Shown: positions 34,521-45,620 of the stretch, in pieces
Layout of the letters: each line of letters starts with the position of its first letter
Numbering within the stretch: the first letter of the stretch is position 1
Assembly (NCBI GenBank): GCA_029215795.1
Contig: JARDYH010000002.1
Location: forward strand, 7,259,501 to 7,323,500
Length of the DNA stretch: 64,000 nt
From: Anniella stebbinsi
Lineage: Eukaryota > Chordata > Lepidosauria > Squamata > Anniellidae
Direction: 5' to 3'
The notes under the pieces: generated by a model
Seen by the model: the letters and a program-made list of their open reading frames with translations, nothing else
Databases searched by the model: none
Told to the model about the DNA's origin: nothing
Made by a program: the position numbers and the translations under genes

Positions 34521-35454
34521 TAGGGATGTGCACAGACCCAAAAAATCATATTGGTGTCAAAATCGGAACTTCAGATTTTGTAAAGTATCAGATCGGAAAA
34601 GTCGGAGGTCCATGTTATTGGATCGGATCCAATCCCGATACAAAATCGGAAGTTCTGATTTCGATATCGGACAGCCATTTTAGGTGTTTTCCCCATAGGC
34701 TTGTATTGGGGAAAAGAAAGCTTTCCCTCAATGCAAGTCTATGGGGAAAACACTTAAAAGAGTGGTCCTCCCCCTCCCCCCTCACTCACACTCCTTACCT
34801 GCTGCCGTCCTGCACTGCCGTCCACTGCCTCCCGCTGCTCCGTACTACTGATAAACAGGCTTTGTGTCCTGTTTATCACTAGAGTGACACACCAGGTAAT
34901 GACATCACCTGGAGCATCGCTCTAGTGATAAACAGGCTGCAAAGCCTGTTTATCAGTTTTATGGAAGCAGCGAATGGCAGCGCGGGACACCAGCATGTAA
35001 GGGGACCCTTTCCTCCCTCCCTCCCCCTCATGCTCCTTACCTGCCGCCGTCACCCGGTGCATCGCCCTCCTGAGAACCAGTCCACAAAGCCTGTTTCTCA
35101 GTAGTATGGAGCAGCGGACGGCAGCGGGCAGCAGCGGGCAGCGGCAGCAGGTAAGGAGCATAAGGGGGGAGGGAGGGAAGAAGGGAAGGAGGTCCCCAGT
35201 CACCCAGTCACCCACTGCCATGTTTTTCCCATAGACTTGCATTGGGGAAAGCTTTCTTTCCCCCAATGCAAGCCTTTGGCGAAAATACATAAAATGGACG
35301 CCCGATTTTCCAATTTTTTCCAATATTAATCAGATCGAAAAAAATCGGATCGGGAGAAATCGGACCTCCTGTGGCCAGCATCAGAACCGGACATTGGATG
35401 ACCGATTTCCACCGATTTATATCGGTATTGGGTCCGATACAATGCACCTCCCTG
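34521..35454. mobile_element. Element D: foldback hAT-like element, 934 bp
   Basis: It begins TAGGGATGTGCA and ends TGCACCTCCCTG, with exact duplications GTTTGCAC (34513-34520 and 35455-35462). Subterminal words are a decayed form of the GATCGG array (ATCGGA, GATCGGATCC). The interior shows the same module order as C, E and F: CATTTTAGGTGTTTTCCCCATAG hairpins at 34676-34752 and 35218-35297, then a hairpin with TGATAAACAGGC arms around AATGACATCACC (34830-34960), with CTTACCTG/CAGGTAAG at module edges. It is a distinct, older branch of the same family. Confidence 0.92.
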
Positions 35455-35486
35455 GTTTGCACATCATTCTGTGCCCCTCTGAAGAG

Positions 35487-35751
35487 TCTAAGGACTATTT
35501 GTAGGGGCACGAGGAAGAACTATATTTGAGCACCAAGGTCTGGCCTGCCTGCAAAATTTTGCTCATAAATGGAGGTCTTTGAACTGTAGAGTTCAGGGAG
35601 CGGTATAGGGACAGATGGTGGGTGAAATATGTCTGTAGCCAAAATGAGGCCACTGATAAGGTATCAACATACTTAGGGTAACCCTGAGGTTTGAAGAAGT
35701 ATTTAAAAACCTTAAAAAAAATAAGGGGGCAAATCCCTGAAAAATACTGAG
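35487..35751 (-). repeat. 265-bp twin block, copy 1
   Basis: Nearly identical to 43402-43664 (one internal difference, AGGT versus AGAT, plus length change in an A run). On the minus strand it continues from the L2 fragment at 35752, as if it were that element's 3' part, but it lacks a recognisable L2 tail. It ends at CTAAGGACTATTTG in both copies. Confidence 0.75.
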
Positions 35752-36238
35752 AAAATGAAAAGGCCTCCACCTGGCGTCTAAAGGAGTATAATGGAGGTGC
35801 CAGGCAAACCTCTCTGGGGAGCTCATTCCACAGCCGGGGTGCCACAGCAGAGAAGGCCCTCCTCCTGGTAGCCACCTTCCTCACTTCCTTTGGCAGGGGC
35901 TCACATAGAAGGTCCCCTGAGGATGATCTTAGGGTCTGGGTAGGTACATATGGGAGGAAGCGTTCCTTCAGATAACTTGGCCCCAAGCCATTTAAGGCTT
36001 TGAATCAAAATACCAGCATTTTGAGTCAGGCCCGGTCCTGGAACGGCAGCCAGTGAAGCTGTAAAAGGACTGGCGTAATGTGGTCTCATTGGCCAGTCCC
36101 TGTTAACAATCTGGCTGCCCTGTTTTGTACCAGTTGAAGTTTCTGGACCATTTTCAAAGGCAGCATTACAGTAATCCAGACGCATTGCAGTAATCCAGAT
36201 AAGAGGTTATTATCAGAGCATGGATAACTGTATGCGTC
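35752..36238 (-). mobile_element. L2-like LINE fragment, minus strand
   Basis: Minus-strand frames read MRLDYCNAAF, then GPSYLKERFLPYVPTQTL, then RAFSAVAPRLWNELPREV and FRRQVEAFSFSQYF. These are the L2/CR1-clade ORF2 C-terminal blocks in order, with a frameshift near 36000. 5'-truncated, dead. Its 3' side joins the twin block at 35487-35751. Confidence 0.82.
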
Positions 36239-36553
36239 AGGCCAGGAAAATACTTGTATTGGGGAGGCCAGGAAAATACACCATCCCCCCTTTTTTCTTT
36301 CACATCCTTTTCTGACTCTCTCGGGCAGCTGGTGGACTAGCTTCATTACTTTTTCCGTAGCCATTTGACAATTTCCAGGATAGGGGAAGCTGCCTGTGAT
36401 CACTAGGGAATCATAACATGAGATGTTCAGCCAGCCACCTACTTCTACTGAAGTGCCAAAATGATGGCACATGTGTCCCCTCCATCTTATGCAAAGACCA
36501 ACTTATGTGAGTCAATGCTCATCTGCATGAAATGAGGTTTGCAAAATGTTGCT

Positions 36554-36588
<35 letters not shown>

Positions 36589-37400
36589 GTATTCCTCTGC
36601 AGTCATTTCCGAAGAAAATGTTCCCAAATGTGGCTGCCATCCAAGACTTCAGATATCAAAGGCCGCACCAACAGCTTGCTAGAGGTCTGAGAGCTGAACC
36701 TACTTTGCATATAAATTGGAAAGTCCTTTATTGAAATTATCGAGAAGAAATGCGCACAATCATGGAACAGCTGCATTTTCCTTGTTGGGCAAATAGAAAC
36801 AAGGGTGGCGCTTAAACTCACCTGCAATGAAAATAAAGCCCACAAGCTGTTACCAAGGAACAACAGACCTGATCGCCGGTCTGCAGGATTCATTAGTCTT
36901 TATGGATTTCACATCCAAATGTAATTAGTCTCTCCCCCCCCCCTCCCACTGCAGCGCCACCACAAAGAGGTGAAGCTTGTGGACATTCCTCTTTTGTGAA
37001 GGAATTCAGTCCTGGGTTGTTACAGGACTGTAGGGAAGAGCAGCTGCAGAAGCTGAAGAATTCATTCTCCTCTTGTTTTATTGATTTTCAGGGCATCGAG
37101 GACACCTGTTCCCCAAATGTTCAGTCAAGGAGATGTGTAGGAAAGAGAACAGTGATGGAGTCCAGGTGGCTATCTGCAGTATTTACTGACGAACAGCCAC
37201 CATGTTATTATAGGGAGGATTCCAACACTTGTAAAGTATCTGAGGGGTCATGTGTATGCAGACATGGTCCAAAGTCTGTATTCCATGCTCCTCACCTAAC
37301 TGTGTATGAAAAAACAGTAGAGTGAGACAGATATTGTTCCCACAGTGAAAGGTGACTTCATTTAACCTTGGTCTGAAGTGACAGAAGCAACTCCATTGAG
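36239..37400. other. No gene; unique DNA, contains conservation candidate
   Basis: Mostly unique-looking. A (GA)n tract lies at 36555-36587. 36600-36930 is dense, non-repetitive sequence listed separately. Several overlapping short frames have no domain. Confidence 0.4.
36600..36930. other. Candidate conserved non-coding segment 2
   Basis: Balanced composition, no repeat-family words, no low complexity, and many TAATTA/ATTTGCATAT-like core words (TTTGCATATAAAT near 36702). Texture only; alignment to other vertebrates would decide. Confidence 0.25.
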
Positions 37401-37404
37401 AAGT

Positions 37405-37590
37405 TGGGGGAGGACCATAGCTCAGTCGTCCAACACATATTTTGTATCCAGTGTGTCCCCAATTCAATCCCTGGCATCTCTGGGTAAGGTTAGAAAAGAC
37501 CCCTGTCCGAAAGCCAGGGGAACTGATGTCGGAGCATGTTGGTAATACTGAGCCAGATGGACTCAGTATTCTCCTGCTTCCTATTTCAAT
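37405..37590 (+). mobile_element. tRNA-derived SINE fragment, copy 1
   Basis: ACCATAGCTCAGTCG resembles a tRNA A box (TAGCTCAGTGG) and CAATTCAATCCCTGGC a degenerate B box (GGTTCAAATCC). Downstream GGTAATACTGAGCCAGATGG is the body of a SINE common in reptiles. Decayed, no functional tRNA fold. Confidence 0.65.
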
Positions 37591-37639
37591 CACCCCTTTA
37601 TTCAGAATTGTAGGGCCTTGAATGCCATTTAATTTTTAG

Positions 37640-37800
37640 GAGACAGGCCCTCGTTCAGTGGTAGAGCACATCCTTGGTTGAAGAAAAGATCCCAGGTGTA
37701 ATCCTTGTTGTTTCAAGATAGGACTGGGAAAGACTCATTTCTAAAACCATGGAGATATGCTGCCCATCAGTGTTGGTAATGAGACAGATGGGCCATTGAA
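37640..37800 (+). mobile_element. tRNA-derived SINE fragment, copy 2
   Basis: GTTCAGTGGTAGAGCACATC (A-box region), CCCAGGTGTAATCCTTG (decayed B box), GGACTGGGAAAGACTC and ATCAGTGTTGGTAATGAGAC follow the same order as copy 1, so this is a second, separately decayed insertion. Confidence 0.65.
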
Positions 37801-37906
37801 TTTGCTGGCTATAATTTTCCTATTTTCCTACATTTACAAATTCAGAAAAACTTACAAAACCCAGTATTACTGCATGCTTTGTATGTAGCATGATGACAGC
37901 AAAATT

Positions 37907-38586
37907 CTGTGAGGAGAGACTGAAAGAACTGGGCATGTTTAGCCTGGAGAAGAGAAGTCTGACTCGAGTCCATATCAGATTGCAACCTCTTCTCTGGGCT
38001 GCATTAATAGAAGTATAGCTTCGAAATCGCACAAGGTACTGGTTCCCCTCTATTCTGCACTGGTTAGGCCTCAACTTGAGTATTGCGTCCAGTTCTGGGC
38101 ACCACCTTTCAAGAAGGATGCAAACAATCTGGAGCGTGTTTAGAGGAGGGCAATGAGGATGATCAGGGGTCTGGAAACAAAGCCCTATGAGGAGAGACTG
38201 AAAGAACTGGGCATGTTTATCCTGGAGAAGAGAAGACTGAGGGGAGACATGATAGCACTCTTCAAATACTTAAAAGGTTGTCGCACGGAAGAGGAGCAGG
38301 ATCTCTTCTCGATCAATCCAGAGTGCAGGACATGGAATAATGGGCTCAAGTCACAGGAAGCCAGATTCTGGCTGGACATCAGGAAAAGCTTACTGTCTGT
38401 TAGAGCGACACAACAATGGAACCAATGACCTAGGGAGGTGGTGGGCTCTCCCACACTAGAGGCTTTCAAGAGGCAGCTGGACAACCATCTGTCAGGGATG
38501 CTTTAAGGTGGATTCCTGCATTGAGCAAGGGGTTGGACTAGATGGCCTCATAGGCCCAACTCTAGTATTCTATGATTCTATGATTC
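37907..38586 (+). mobile_element. CR1 LINE 3' end, plus strand
   Basis: From about 38040 it reads [18 protein letters not shown], then MRMIRGLETKPYEERLKELG, then RRLRGDMIALFKYLKGC, a stop-interrupted C-terminus, the 3' UTR and an ATTCTATG octamer tail (38566-38586). A short piece at 37907-37965 duplicates GAGGAGAGACTGAAAGAACT ahead of its normal place, so the copy is rearranged. Non-functional. Confidence 0.9.
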
Positions 38587-38599
38587 TTCTTCTTCATCA

Positions 38600-38925
38600 T
38601 CTTCTTCCTTTTGCTTGAAAATCCATGTGTATTTTGTGCATATTTTTTTTCCAAATGTGCACATCTGTGAAATGTACACATTTTTCTCCCATTGCTTAAA
38701 GTCTATTTATGCACATTTTTATGCGCATTCCCCCCCAAAAAAGATATATACATGCTGTCAATCACTTTTGTCTTATTCTTTGGTCACATGTCAAGCTTGG
38801 AAATGTATGGACTTTGACTGCAGACTGCATCAGAATCCATGTTTGGTCCAAAAGGTCCGAAATAGATAGGTCCTGATCAAAATGAACTGAAATGAAAGTT
38901 TACACCTTTCCTGTTCTACAGCAGA
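38600..38925. mobile_element. AT-rich MITE-like repeat, related to 8733
   Basis: AAATGTACACATTTTTC-type inverted words, AAGCTTGGAAATGTATGG and AAAATGAACTGAAATGAA are shared with 8733-9115. Borders unclear. Confidence 0.45.
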
Positions 38926-40837
38926 GTGACTTTCCAAAGCATGCAAGTTCTCAACTCATATGAATTTCCACATTGTCTGTCTCCTACCTGCTCTCTGCTC
39001 ATTTGAGAACACCCTCAATGAAAGCCCTCTATTAATACTTTTAATCATGATGCTACTTCCCCCCAGCTTCTATTGAGAGTGAGAGATAGTAATTATGCAC
39101 AAATTAAGAAGTGCCTGATGCTGTTGAACAAAGAGGATATGAGGTTATGCAAGTTGAGCATTTTCCCCACTCGCATCAAAGATCGGTATCAGAAAACAGT
39201 GACAGAATGATGCCCCCCCTCCCTGTCCTGTCTCTCATATGGCAAAAATGGAAAGTTACCTTTTATTTATGACTGATCATTTTTCCCCCCGTCTATATTT
39301 TGACAGATAACGTGGCAGGAAATGATTAAGGGTCTCATTTTGCAATGTGACTCATATGTTATTTATTATCAAAATAAAAGTCACTTTGTGACTTGAAGTT
39401 TTTAATCATTTTTGTCCCCCCCCCCTTTGCCTGCTTTCAGAAAATGGTTTTGTCAAAAATCGTGATGGAACTGGTCAGCTCTGAAATGGCTAGCAGTGGG
39501 TAGGAGCATCAATTGAGTTTTTTAGCACTAATTATTTCACATAAATGAAATAGAATAGTTTTATAGAAGTTGTAGCTGTTACAAAGATGGCCAGTGACAT
39601 TCCTGGCTTCTCTTGCCAAATACTAAACACAGGTTTTGCAAGGATAAAGTGCAGAAGTTTGTTTATTTTCACAAAGGTGTCCGAGTTCAATGTCTAGATC
39701 ACCTATACTGCAATCCTATGGATGCCTACTCAGAATAAGCATCACTTCGGTCAATGGAACTTGCTCCCAGCTAATGACTATATGACTGTGGTCTTAGGTT
39801 GCAATCCTATACTCACTTACCTAGGATTATGACCCACTGAACGCATTAGGATTTACTATTGAATAGACATGCTTAAGATTGCACTGTAAGACATCTGATT
39901 AGGAAGCAACTGAATAATTGCTGATCTAGTGTCATAGAATTTCTGAAATGGACATGTAGGCTTATTTCTTTTAATGGATTCACACTTGAAAACCGTGTAG
40001 AACTGACTTCTTCATTTTATTGTGGCTCTCAGTTGAACCTGAAATACTCTTTCATCACAAATGTCTGAAACTTGTATTTGCTATTTGGAATTGGAATTGG
40101 AATGGCACACTGGACGCATCATCATCCTGCCATATTAAAGATGCAATCCTATGAATGTTTAGGCAGGGAAAAAATAGTCCTAAAACTCCCAACATTCACC
40201 TGTCAGCATGATACTTAAATATCACATTGAAACTGAAGGGGCTTAGGGTGCAATCCTAAAATGACTTACCTGGAAGTAGATTCCATTGAATTCAAAATGA
40301 CTTAATGGAGTAGACATGCACTGTTAAAGCCTTAACTCTGGCTGGAAGACTCTGCCCCCCCCCCCCCACTGAACTAAGACATGAGTTAGTGTTTGGCACA
40401 AAGTCACAACTATATTCATTGAAACATTTCTGATCATTTCAAATTATGGAGACAGTTAAGGAGATGGTGGGGAAAGCTCAAGGCAATGGATCCAATAAGT
40501 TGCTGATCTGAAGCACTTCCATCACCCGCATACCATGAAGCCAAGTAGAGGAGTCCCTGACCCCTCCATATCATCCAAGCTGAGCGGTGTTGATGAGCAA
40601 AAGCCTCCAGGGGCCAACAGATGACCTCTCTCCTTGTCCAATTGAGCCAGATAGCAATGAGAGGTAGGTTGGGTAAGCATCCCTTCACCCTCCAAGTGCC
40701 TCATGTGCTCATCAGATTATTGTTCGGTGCCTACACTACTAAAATTGTGACCAATGCATTTTACAGAATCAGCCAATATTAATACCACACTCTAAGTGAT
40801 AAAGGGAAAGGAGCAGGCAAAACCCACACAGCACAGG
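38926..40837. other. No gene; unique DNA plus small repeats
   Basis: 39050-39420 is non-repetitive and listed as a conservation candidate. GCAATCCTAT/AAGTCCCATT-type repeats occur at about 39705-39890 and 40140-40330. A C-run lies at 40357-40369. Confidence 0.4.
39050..39420. other. Candidate conserved non-coding segment 3
   Basis: AT-rich, non-repetitive block with TAATTATGCAC, TTTATTTATGACTG and a long run of ordinary complexity. Conservation not testable here. Confidence 0.25.
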
Positions 40838-42262
40838 GATGGGTGGGATGCCATATTGGGCATCTGAAAGGGCAGTTGCCTTCCAATGCCAAGCAGTTTT
40901 GGATGATACAGATTTTCTAGAACCATTTCAAACCGGTTTCAGGGCAGGATACGGAGTTGAGACCACTATGGTTGTGTTAGTGGATGATCTACGCTTGAGT
41001 ATTGACAGGGGGAGTGTGTCCCTGCTGGTACTTCTAGATCTCTCAGCAGCTTTCGATACCATCGACCATGGTATCCTTCTGGAACGCCTGAGGGGATTGG
41101 GACTCGGGGGCACTGTGCTTTAGTGGTTCCGGTCCTACGTCTCAGGCAGGTTCCAGATGGTGATGCTTGGGGATCGTTGCTCCTCAAAGAAGGAGCTGTT
41201 GTATGGCATACCACAAGGTGCCATCTTATCCCCAATGCTGTTTACCATCTACATGAAACTGCTGGGAGAGATCATCCGGAGGCATGGGGCGGGGTGCTAT
41301 CAGTATACTGATGACACCCAAATATATTTCTCTATGCCTTTGACAACAGTGTCAGCTAACAATAGTGTGTCACCTCTGAATGAAGGCTTGGAGGCGGTAA
41401 AGGGCTGGATGAGGAAAAACAAACTGAAGCTGAATCCAGATAAGATGGAGGTGCTTACTGCCAAAGGCCCCAACCTGGGTTTGGAGGTGTGTCAGCATGT
41501 TCTGGATGGGGTTACACCCCCCTGAAAGGCTGTGTTCGCAGCTTGGGATGCTCCTGGATCCGTCACTCCAAATGACAGCTCAGATAGAAGTGACAGCCAG
41601 CAGTGCCTACTATCAGCTTCGGCTGATTCGCCAGCTGCGCCCCTTCCTAGAGTTGGAAGACCTAAAGACGGTAGTACACGCGCTGGTAACTTTGAGGCTT
41701 GACTTCTGCAATGTGCTGTACATATGGCTACCTCTGTGCCTAATCCGGAAACTTCAACAAGTTTAAAATATGGCAGCCAGGTTGGTCACCGGTACACCTA
41801 GGGGTGACCATATCACACCAGCTTTAAAATCACTTCACTGGCTGCCAATTAGTTTCCAGGCGAAGTACAAAGTTTTGGTCATCACCTTTAAAGCCCTACA
41901 TGGTTTGGGTCCAGGTTTCCCGCGGGATCACCTTCTCCCATACAATCAGCCCCACACACTCAGGTCCTCTGGGAAGACTTTGTTACAGGCTGCCAAAACT
42001 AGGCTGACAACTGTTACCCAGAGGACCTTCTCTTCTGCCGCTCCCAGACTGTGGAATCGCCTGCTGGAGGAGATTCATCAACTTAACAGTCTCTTTGGCT
42101 TTAAGAAAGCCAGCAGACCTACCCAGATGAATTTTAAGCATTTTATTGGTATTTTAATAATGTATTAATTTTATGTGCTTTTAATCAATTTTATGTATTT
42201 TATATTTGATGTTGTTCCCCGCCTTGATCCGGAGGGAGAGGCAGGTAAGAAATAAATAAATA

Positions 42263-42305
<43 letters not shown>
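40838..42305 (+). mobile_element. L2 LINE, longest copy in the window
   Basis: It spans RT motifs through the 3' tail, 1.47 kb. The RT begins near LEPFQTGFRAGYGVETTMV. The 3' end has CTTGATCCGGAGGGAGAGG and an (ATT)n tail (42261-42304). Compared with 10052-11083 it is collinear and similar. The 5' endonuclease part is missing, the usual 5' truncation of LINE copies. Confidence 0.93.
40888..42142 (+). pseudogene. L2 ORF2 reverse transcriptase remnant
   Basis: RT blocks in order: LLDLSAAFDTIDHGILLERL (motif A), WFRSYVSGR, YGIPQGAILSPMLFTIYM (motif B), YTDDTQIY (catalytic YxDD-type), LNPDKMEVL, then the C-terminal LVTGTPRGDHI and RLWNRLLEEI. Breaks: TAG at 41121-41123 where the open sister sequence would have a sense codon before WFRSY, a frameshift near 41515 (C-run), and TAA at 41764-41766. 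The reverse transcriptase primed from nicked target DNA when intact (family knowledge); this copy cannot be made. Confidence 0.9.
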
Positions 42306-42306
<1 letters not shown>

Positions 42307-43401
42307 TGGGGTCAGGGCCACCTCGTGAGAACAGAGCAGACATCTTGCCCTCCTATTGGCTGAGTGATTTGGCACTACTAACCTCACACATCAAACCTCC
42401 TCCCTACAAACACAAATACAAGCACATTCATTCTCTACCAATGTAGGCAGCGGGGTACACAGATATAAGCATCTACCCCCAGAATCTGCGTAATTTGAGG
42501 TTCCAGTGTCATCTGTACAAGAGTCTGAAAAATGTACTAAGGTAAATCAATAAGGCAACAAAACGTATGCACTCTGAGCACTCCAGGTTTTCATTTTCAG
42601 GTTCTAAAGCCAGCTCATCATGTGGCCCACCATGCCGAAGATGGCTCTACCAGCTATGTATGGTGGCCCACCATTGGCTTGATAAATTTACCGGTTCGTT
42701 TCCTCCTGGGACTACAAACACAGGTGTGTGTTTGTGTGCCACCATATATGCTTGGCAGGTTACACTCAACTGGGTAGGCCCCAAACTGTGCCAGGCAGAT
42801 CTGAGGTAGGGGTCGGCAACCTCGTTTCCAGACATTTTGGAATGCAACTCCGATCAGCCCAAGACAGCATGGCCAGTGGTTAGTTATTGTGGGGGGTTGT
42901 AATCCAAATATCTAGAGGCCACCAGATCTAAAGTTTATGAGCATTATCATTTCCCCTTCCAATATCCACATGTTCTCCAATAAAGCCAAGAATGATGGTG
43001 ATTCGTTTGTTCATTTTCTTCTTTCTTAAATCATTCATTTCAGTCATGCTGAAGAGGCAACAAAGCAAAGATTCCCATCTTGCTCATGTGAAATGGGCAG
43101 CGGCACTGGAACAGCCAGCAGCCATGTCAGCCTCAGGAGCAAAGAGCTTCTGTGTAGGTCACCAAGAGGAAAAAAATCTAAAGAATCTAAGCCATATCAG
43201 AGGCTGTCTGCAATCACTACTTAGGCCCCAAAATGCCTGCTTGTTAGCTAGGCTCACTCACAGTCTTTGGATATTTCCATACTTGGCGCTGGGGCCTGGC
43301 AGAGCCAGTACGAAAATGCCTTTAGACCTGTCACTCTCACAGACTCATCGAAAGCAGGTTCTTTACACCCCCTATGGTAACATGATTTTTTCATGAACTA
43401 A
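42306..43401. other. No gene seen
   Basis: Unique-looking sequence, short frames only; a 134-residue frame at 42992 has no domain. Confidence 0.4.
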
Positions 43402-43664
43402 GGACTATTTGTAGGGGCACGAGGAAGAACTATATTTGAGCACCAAGGTCTGGCCTGCCTGCAAAATTTTGCTCATAAATGGAGATCTTTGAACTGTAGA
43501 GTTCAGGGAGCGGTATAGGGACAGATGGTGGGTGAAATATGTCTGTAGCCAAAATGAGGCCACTGATAAGGTATCAACATACTTAGGGTAACCCTGAGGT
43601 TTGAAGAAGTATTTAAAAACCTTAAAAAAAATAAGGGGGCAAATCCCTGAAAAAAAATAGCCCA
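43402..43664 (-). repeat. 265-bp twin block, copy 2
   Basis: Nearly identical to 35487-35751, 7.9 kb away in the same orientation, but not joined to L2 coding sequence. Flanks differ on both sides, so it is either a very short 5'-truncated retrotransposon copy or a small duplication. Confidence 0.75.
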
Positions 43665-44082
43665 CTGAGATCTGAACATGTTTAGTAGTGAGGAAATGTG
43701 GAATGACAGTTCAAAAAATTGAGCACGGGTGGGAAATGGAATTCCAGTTGCCTGTGATCCATTTTAGGATCCTTGTATATATGAGACTAGCAGCTTGAAC
43801 CCTGGGATGTGCTCATTCTTACCTTTGAATAGGAATGGACAAATCCATCATGGTTGATTTTGCTCAGGGTCTTATTTTTCCACTGATAAGTTTGCCTTAT
43901 CCCATTTCAACAGTGGATTGCTTTAAAAAAAATCTGTATGAATACTTGTACGTATTTTCATGTTTGTTTTTCAAAAAGCTATGCATTTTTAAACAATTTT
44001 CTATTGGAAAAGTCATTTTATGCATATTTCCCCAAATATATGCATATTGTATGCACATTTTCAATGGATATATAGATATAGA
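43665..44082. other. AT-rich MITE-like sequence
   Basis: 43833-44080 (AGGAATGGACAAATCC ... ATGCATATTTCCCC) resembles the AT-rich group at 8733 and 38600. It is cut at 44083 by an L2 end. No gene. Confidence 0.4.
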
Positions 44083-44247
44083 TTTGAATTTAAGAGAGCC
44101 GTGAAGGCTGATCTCTTCCGGCAGGCCTACTCCGTTGAATTTTAAGATGTTTTTAATAATGTATTTGTTTTTATTTGTTTTTAATGTTTTATCTATTTTA
44201 TGGTCCTTGTATTTATATTTATTGTTGTTCTCCGCCTCGATCCGGAG
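44083..44247 (+). mobile_element. L2 LINE 3' end, truncated tail
   Basis: AATTTAAGAGAGCCGTGAAG ... CCTCGATCCGGAGGGA is the L2 3' end. It stops at GGAGGGA without the usual tail because another LINE fragment begins there. Confidence 0.8.
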
Positions 44248-44370
44248 GGATCCGTTCAACATTTAAGGGAAGCTCGGAGGTCGGCAACAAGAGAGAGGGC
44301 CTTCTCTGTGGTGGCCCCCCAATTGTGGAACAATCTCCCCGACGAGGCCCGCCTGGTTCCAACATTGAGG
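44248..44370 (+). mobile_element. Second L2-like LINE fragment
   Basis: The frame reads ARRSATRERAFSVVAPQLWN then NLPDEARLVPTL, the same C-terminal block as the minus-strand copies at 25203 and 35752. It is sandwiched between the L2 end and the Ngaro-like element. Confidence 0.7.
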
Positions 44371-44445
44371 TGGATCCAACTTCAAAAAACCTGGGGGCGC
44401 CGGCGGACAACAGCCGCCTTCCAGGGCCCCAGTCCAATTAGGCTC

Positions 44446-45620
44446 GAACCCCTTAGGCAATTACTGGCACGATACCCGGTTAGGAAGGATGCAGGGTACT
44501 TAAATGCTGGTTTTACTGATGGTTTTGAAGTCAGTTCTGGGGGGTACTGGGCCCCTTCAACAAACCGCTTATTCCCGACTTGTGCGTGTCTCCCCTGTGC
44601 TTAGTGCCAAAGAAGACACCTGGGGAGTACAGGTTAATTCATGACCTGTCCTTCCCCAAGGGAGCGTCCGTGCATGATGCCATGCCAGAGCATTTACGCT
44701 CAGTAAGATATGCGCAAGAGCGGAGCGGGGGCGTTGATGGGAAAATGTGACATAAAATCTGCGTTTCGCATATTGCCCATCAATCCCTGTGATTTCAATC
44801 TGTTAGGATTTTATTTTAAATAACAATTTTATGTGGACAGGGCATTATCCATGGGATGCTCCATTTCGTGCACCATCTTCGAGAGGTTCAGTTCATTCTT
44901 AGAATGGGCGTTACGAGACAGGACCGGACTCGAGGACGTGACTCACTACTTGAATAATTTTTACTCATTGGGACGGGGGGAGTTGGCCAAAGGGTTGGGG
45001 GTCCCTTTGGCACATGAGAAGACGGAGGGCCCTGTGACCACCCTCCGATACCTCAGAATCGAGTTAGATTCCGTGGCACAATGCAACAGTTTGCCTCTGG
45101 ACAAGCTGCAGACACTTATTAATAAGCTCCAGGTTTTGATTGGCTCACATAAAGCGACACTGTTCCAATTGCAAGCGATCGTAGGACATTTGAACTTTGC
45201 CTGCCATGTCATCGCACCGGGGAGAGCCTTCATTCGGCGCTTGTGCGCGACCATGCAGGGCCTTCACTCACCACACCATAGGGTCCATGTGTCGACCCAG
45301 ACACAGCAAGACCTGAACATGTGGGTTATTTTCTTAAATGATTATAACGGTGTGTCCTTTTGGCTACACGACCTGCTTCTAGAGGTCGAGATGCAAGTCC
45401 ATTTGGATACTTCTGGCGCTCTGGGATTTGGTGTAATCTGGCAGGATTGCTGGCCCTCGGAGAGATGGCCCTCGGATTGGTTGACTAACGGCATTTGTAG
45501 AGATTTAACAGTCCTAGAATTTTCCCAATTGCATGGCTACGCACATCTGGGTGGCAGAAATGGCCAACTTGGTAGTCCACTTCGGGTGCGACAACCAGGC
45601 CTCGGTGCAGGTGATTAACA
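44446..45620 (+). pseudogene. Ngaro-like reverse transcriptase / RNase H remnant
   Basis: RT blocks: CLVPKKTPGEYRLIHDLSF (44598-44655), CDIKSAFRILPI (motif A, Asp codon 44749-44751) and MGCSISCTIFERFS. The catalytic box reads HYLNNF, so the paired aspartates expected at 44953-44958 are asparagines. The RNase H part begins VHLDTSGALGFGVIW. Breaks: frame change between 44642 and 44749, TAA at 44821-44823, and a frame change near 45525 that moves the RNase H end into the next frame. It would have copied element RNA to DNA; this copy is catalytically dead. Confidence 0.82.

Noticed and set aside
37405..37800. tRNA genes suggested by TAGCTCAGT and CAATCCC boxes
   Set aside because: No cloverleaf can be completed and the sequences continue into a shared SINE body.
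43402..43664. Nuclear copy of mitochondrial DNA for the 265-bp twin block
   Set aside because: No mitochondrial gene, tRNA or rRNA segment is recognisable in it, and one copy is continuous with an L2 fragment.
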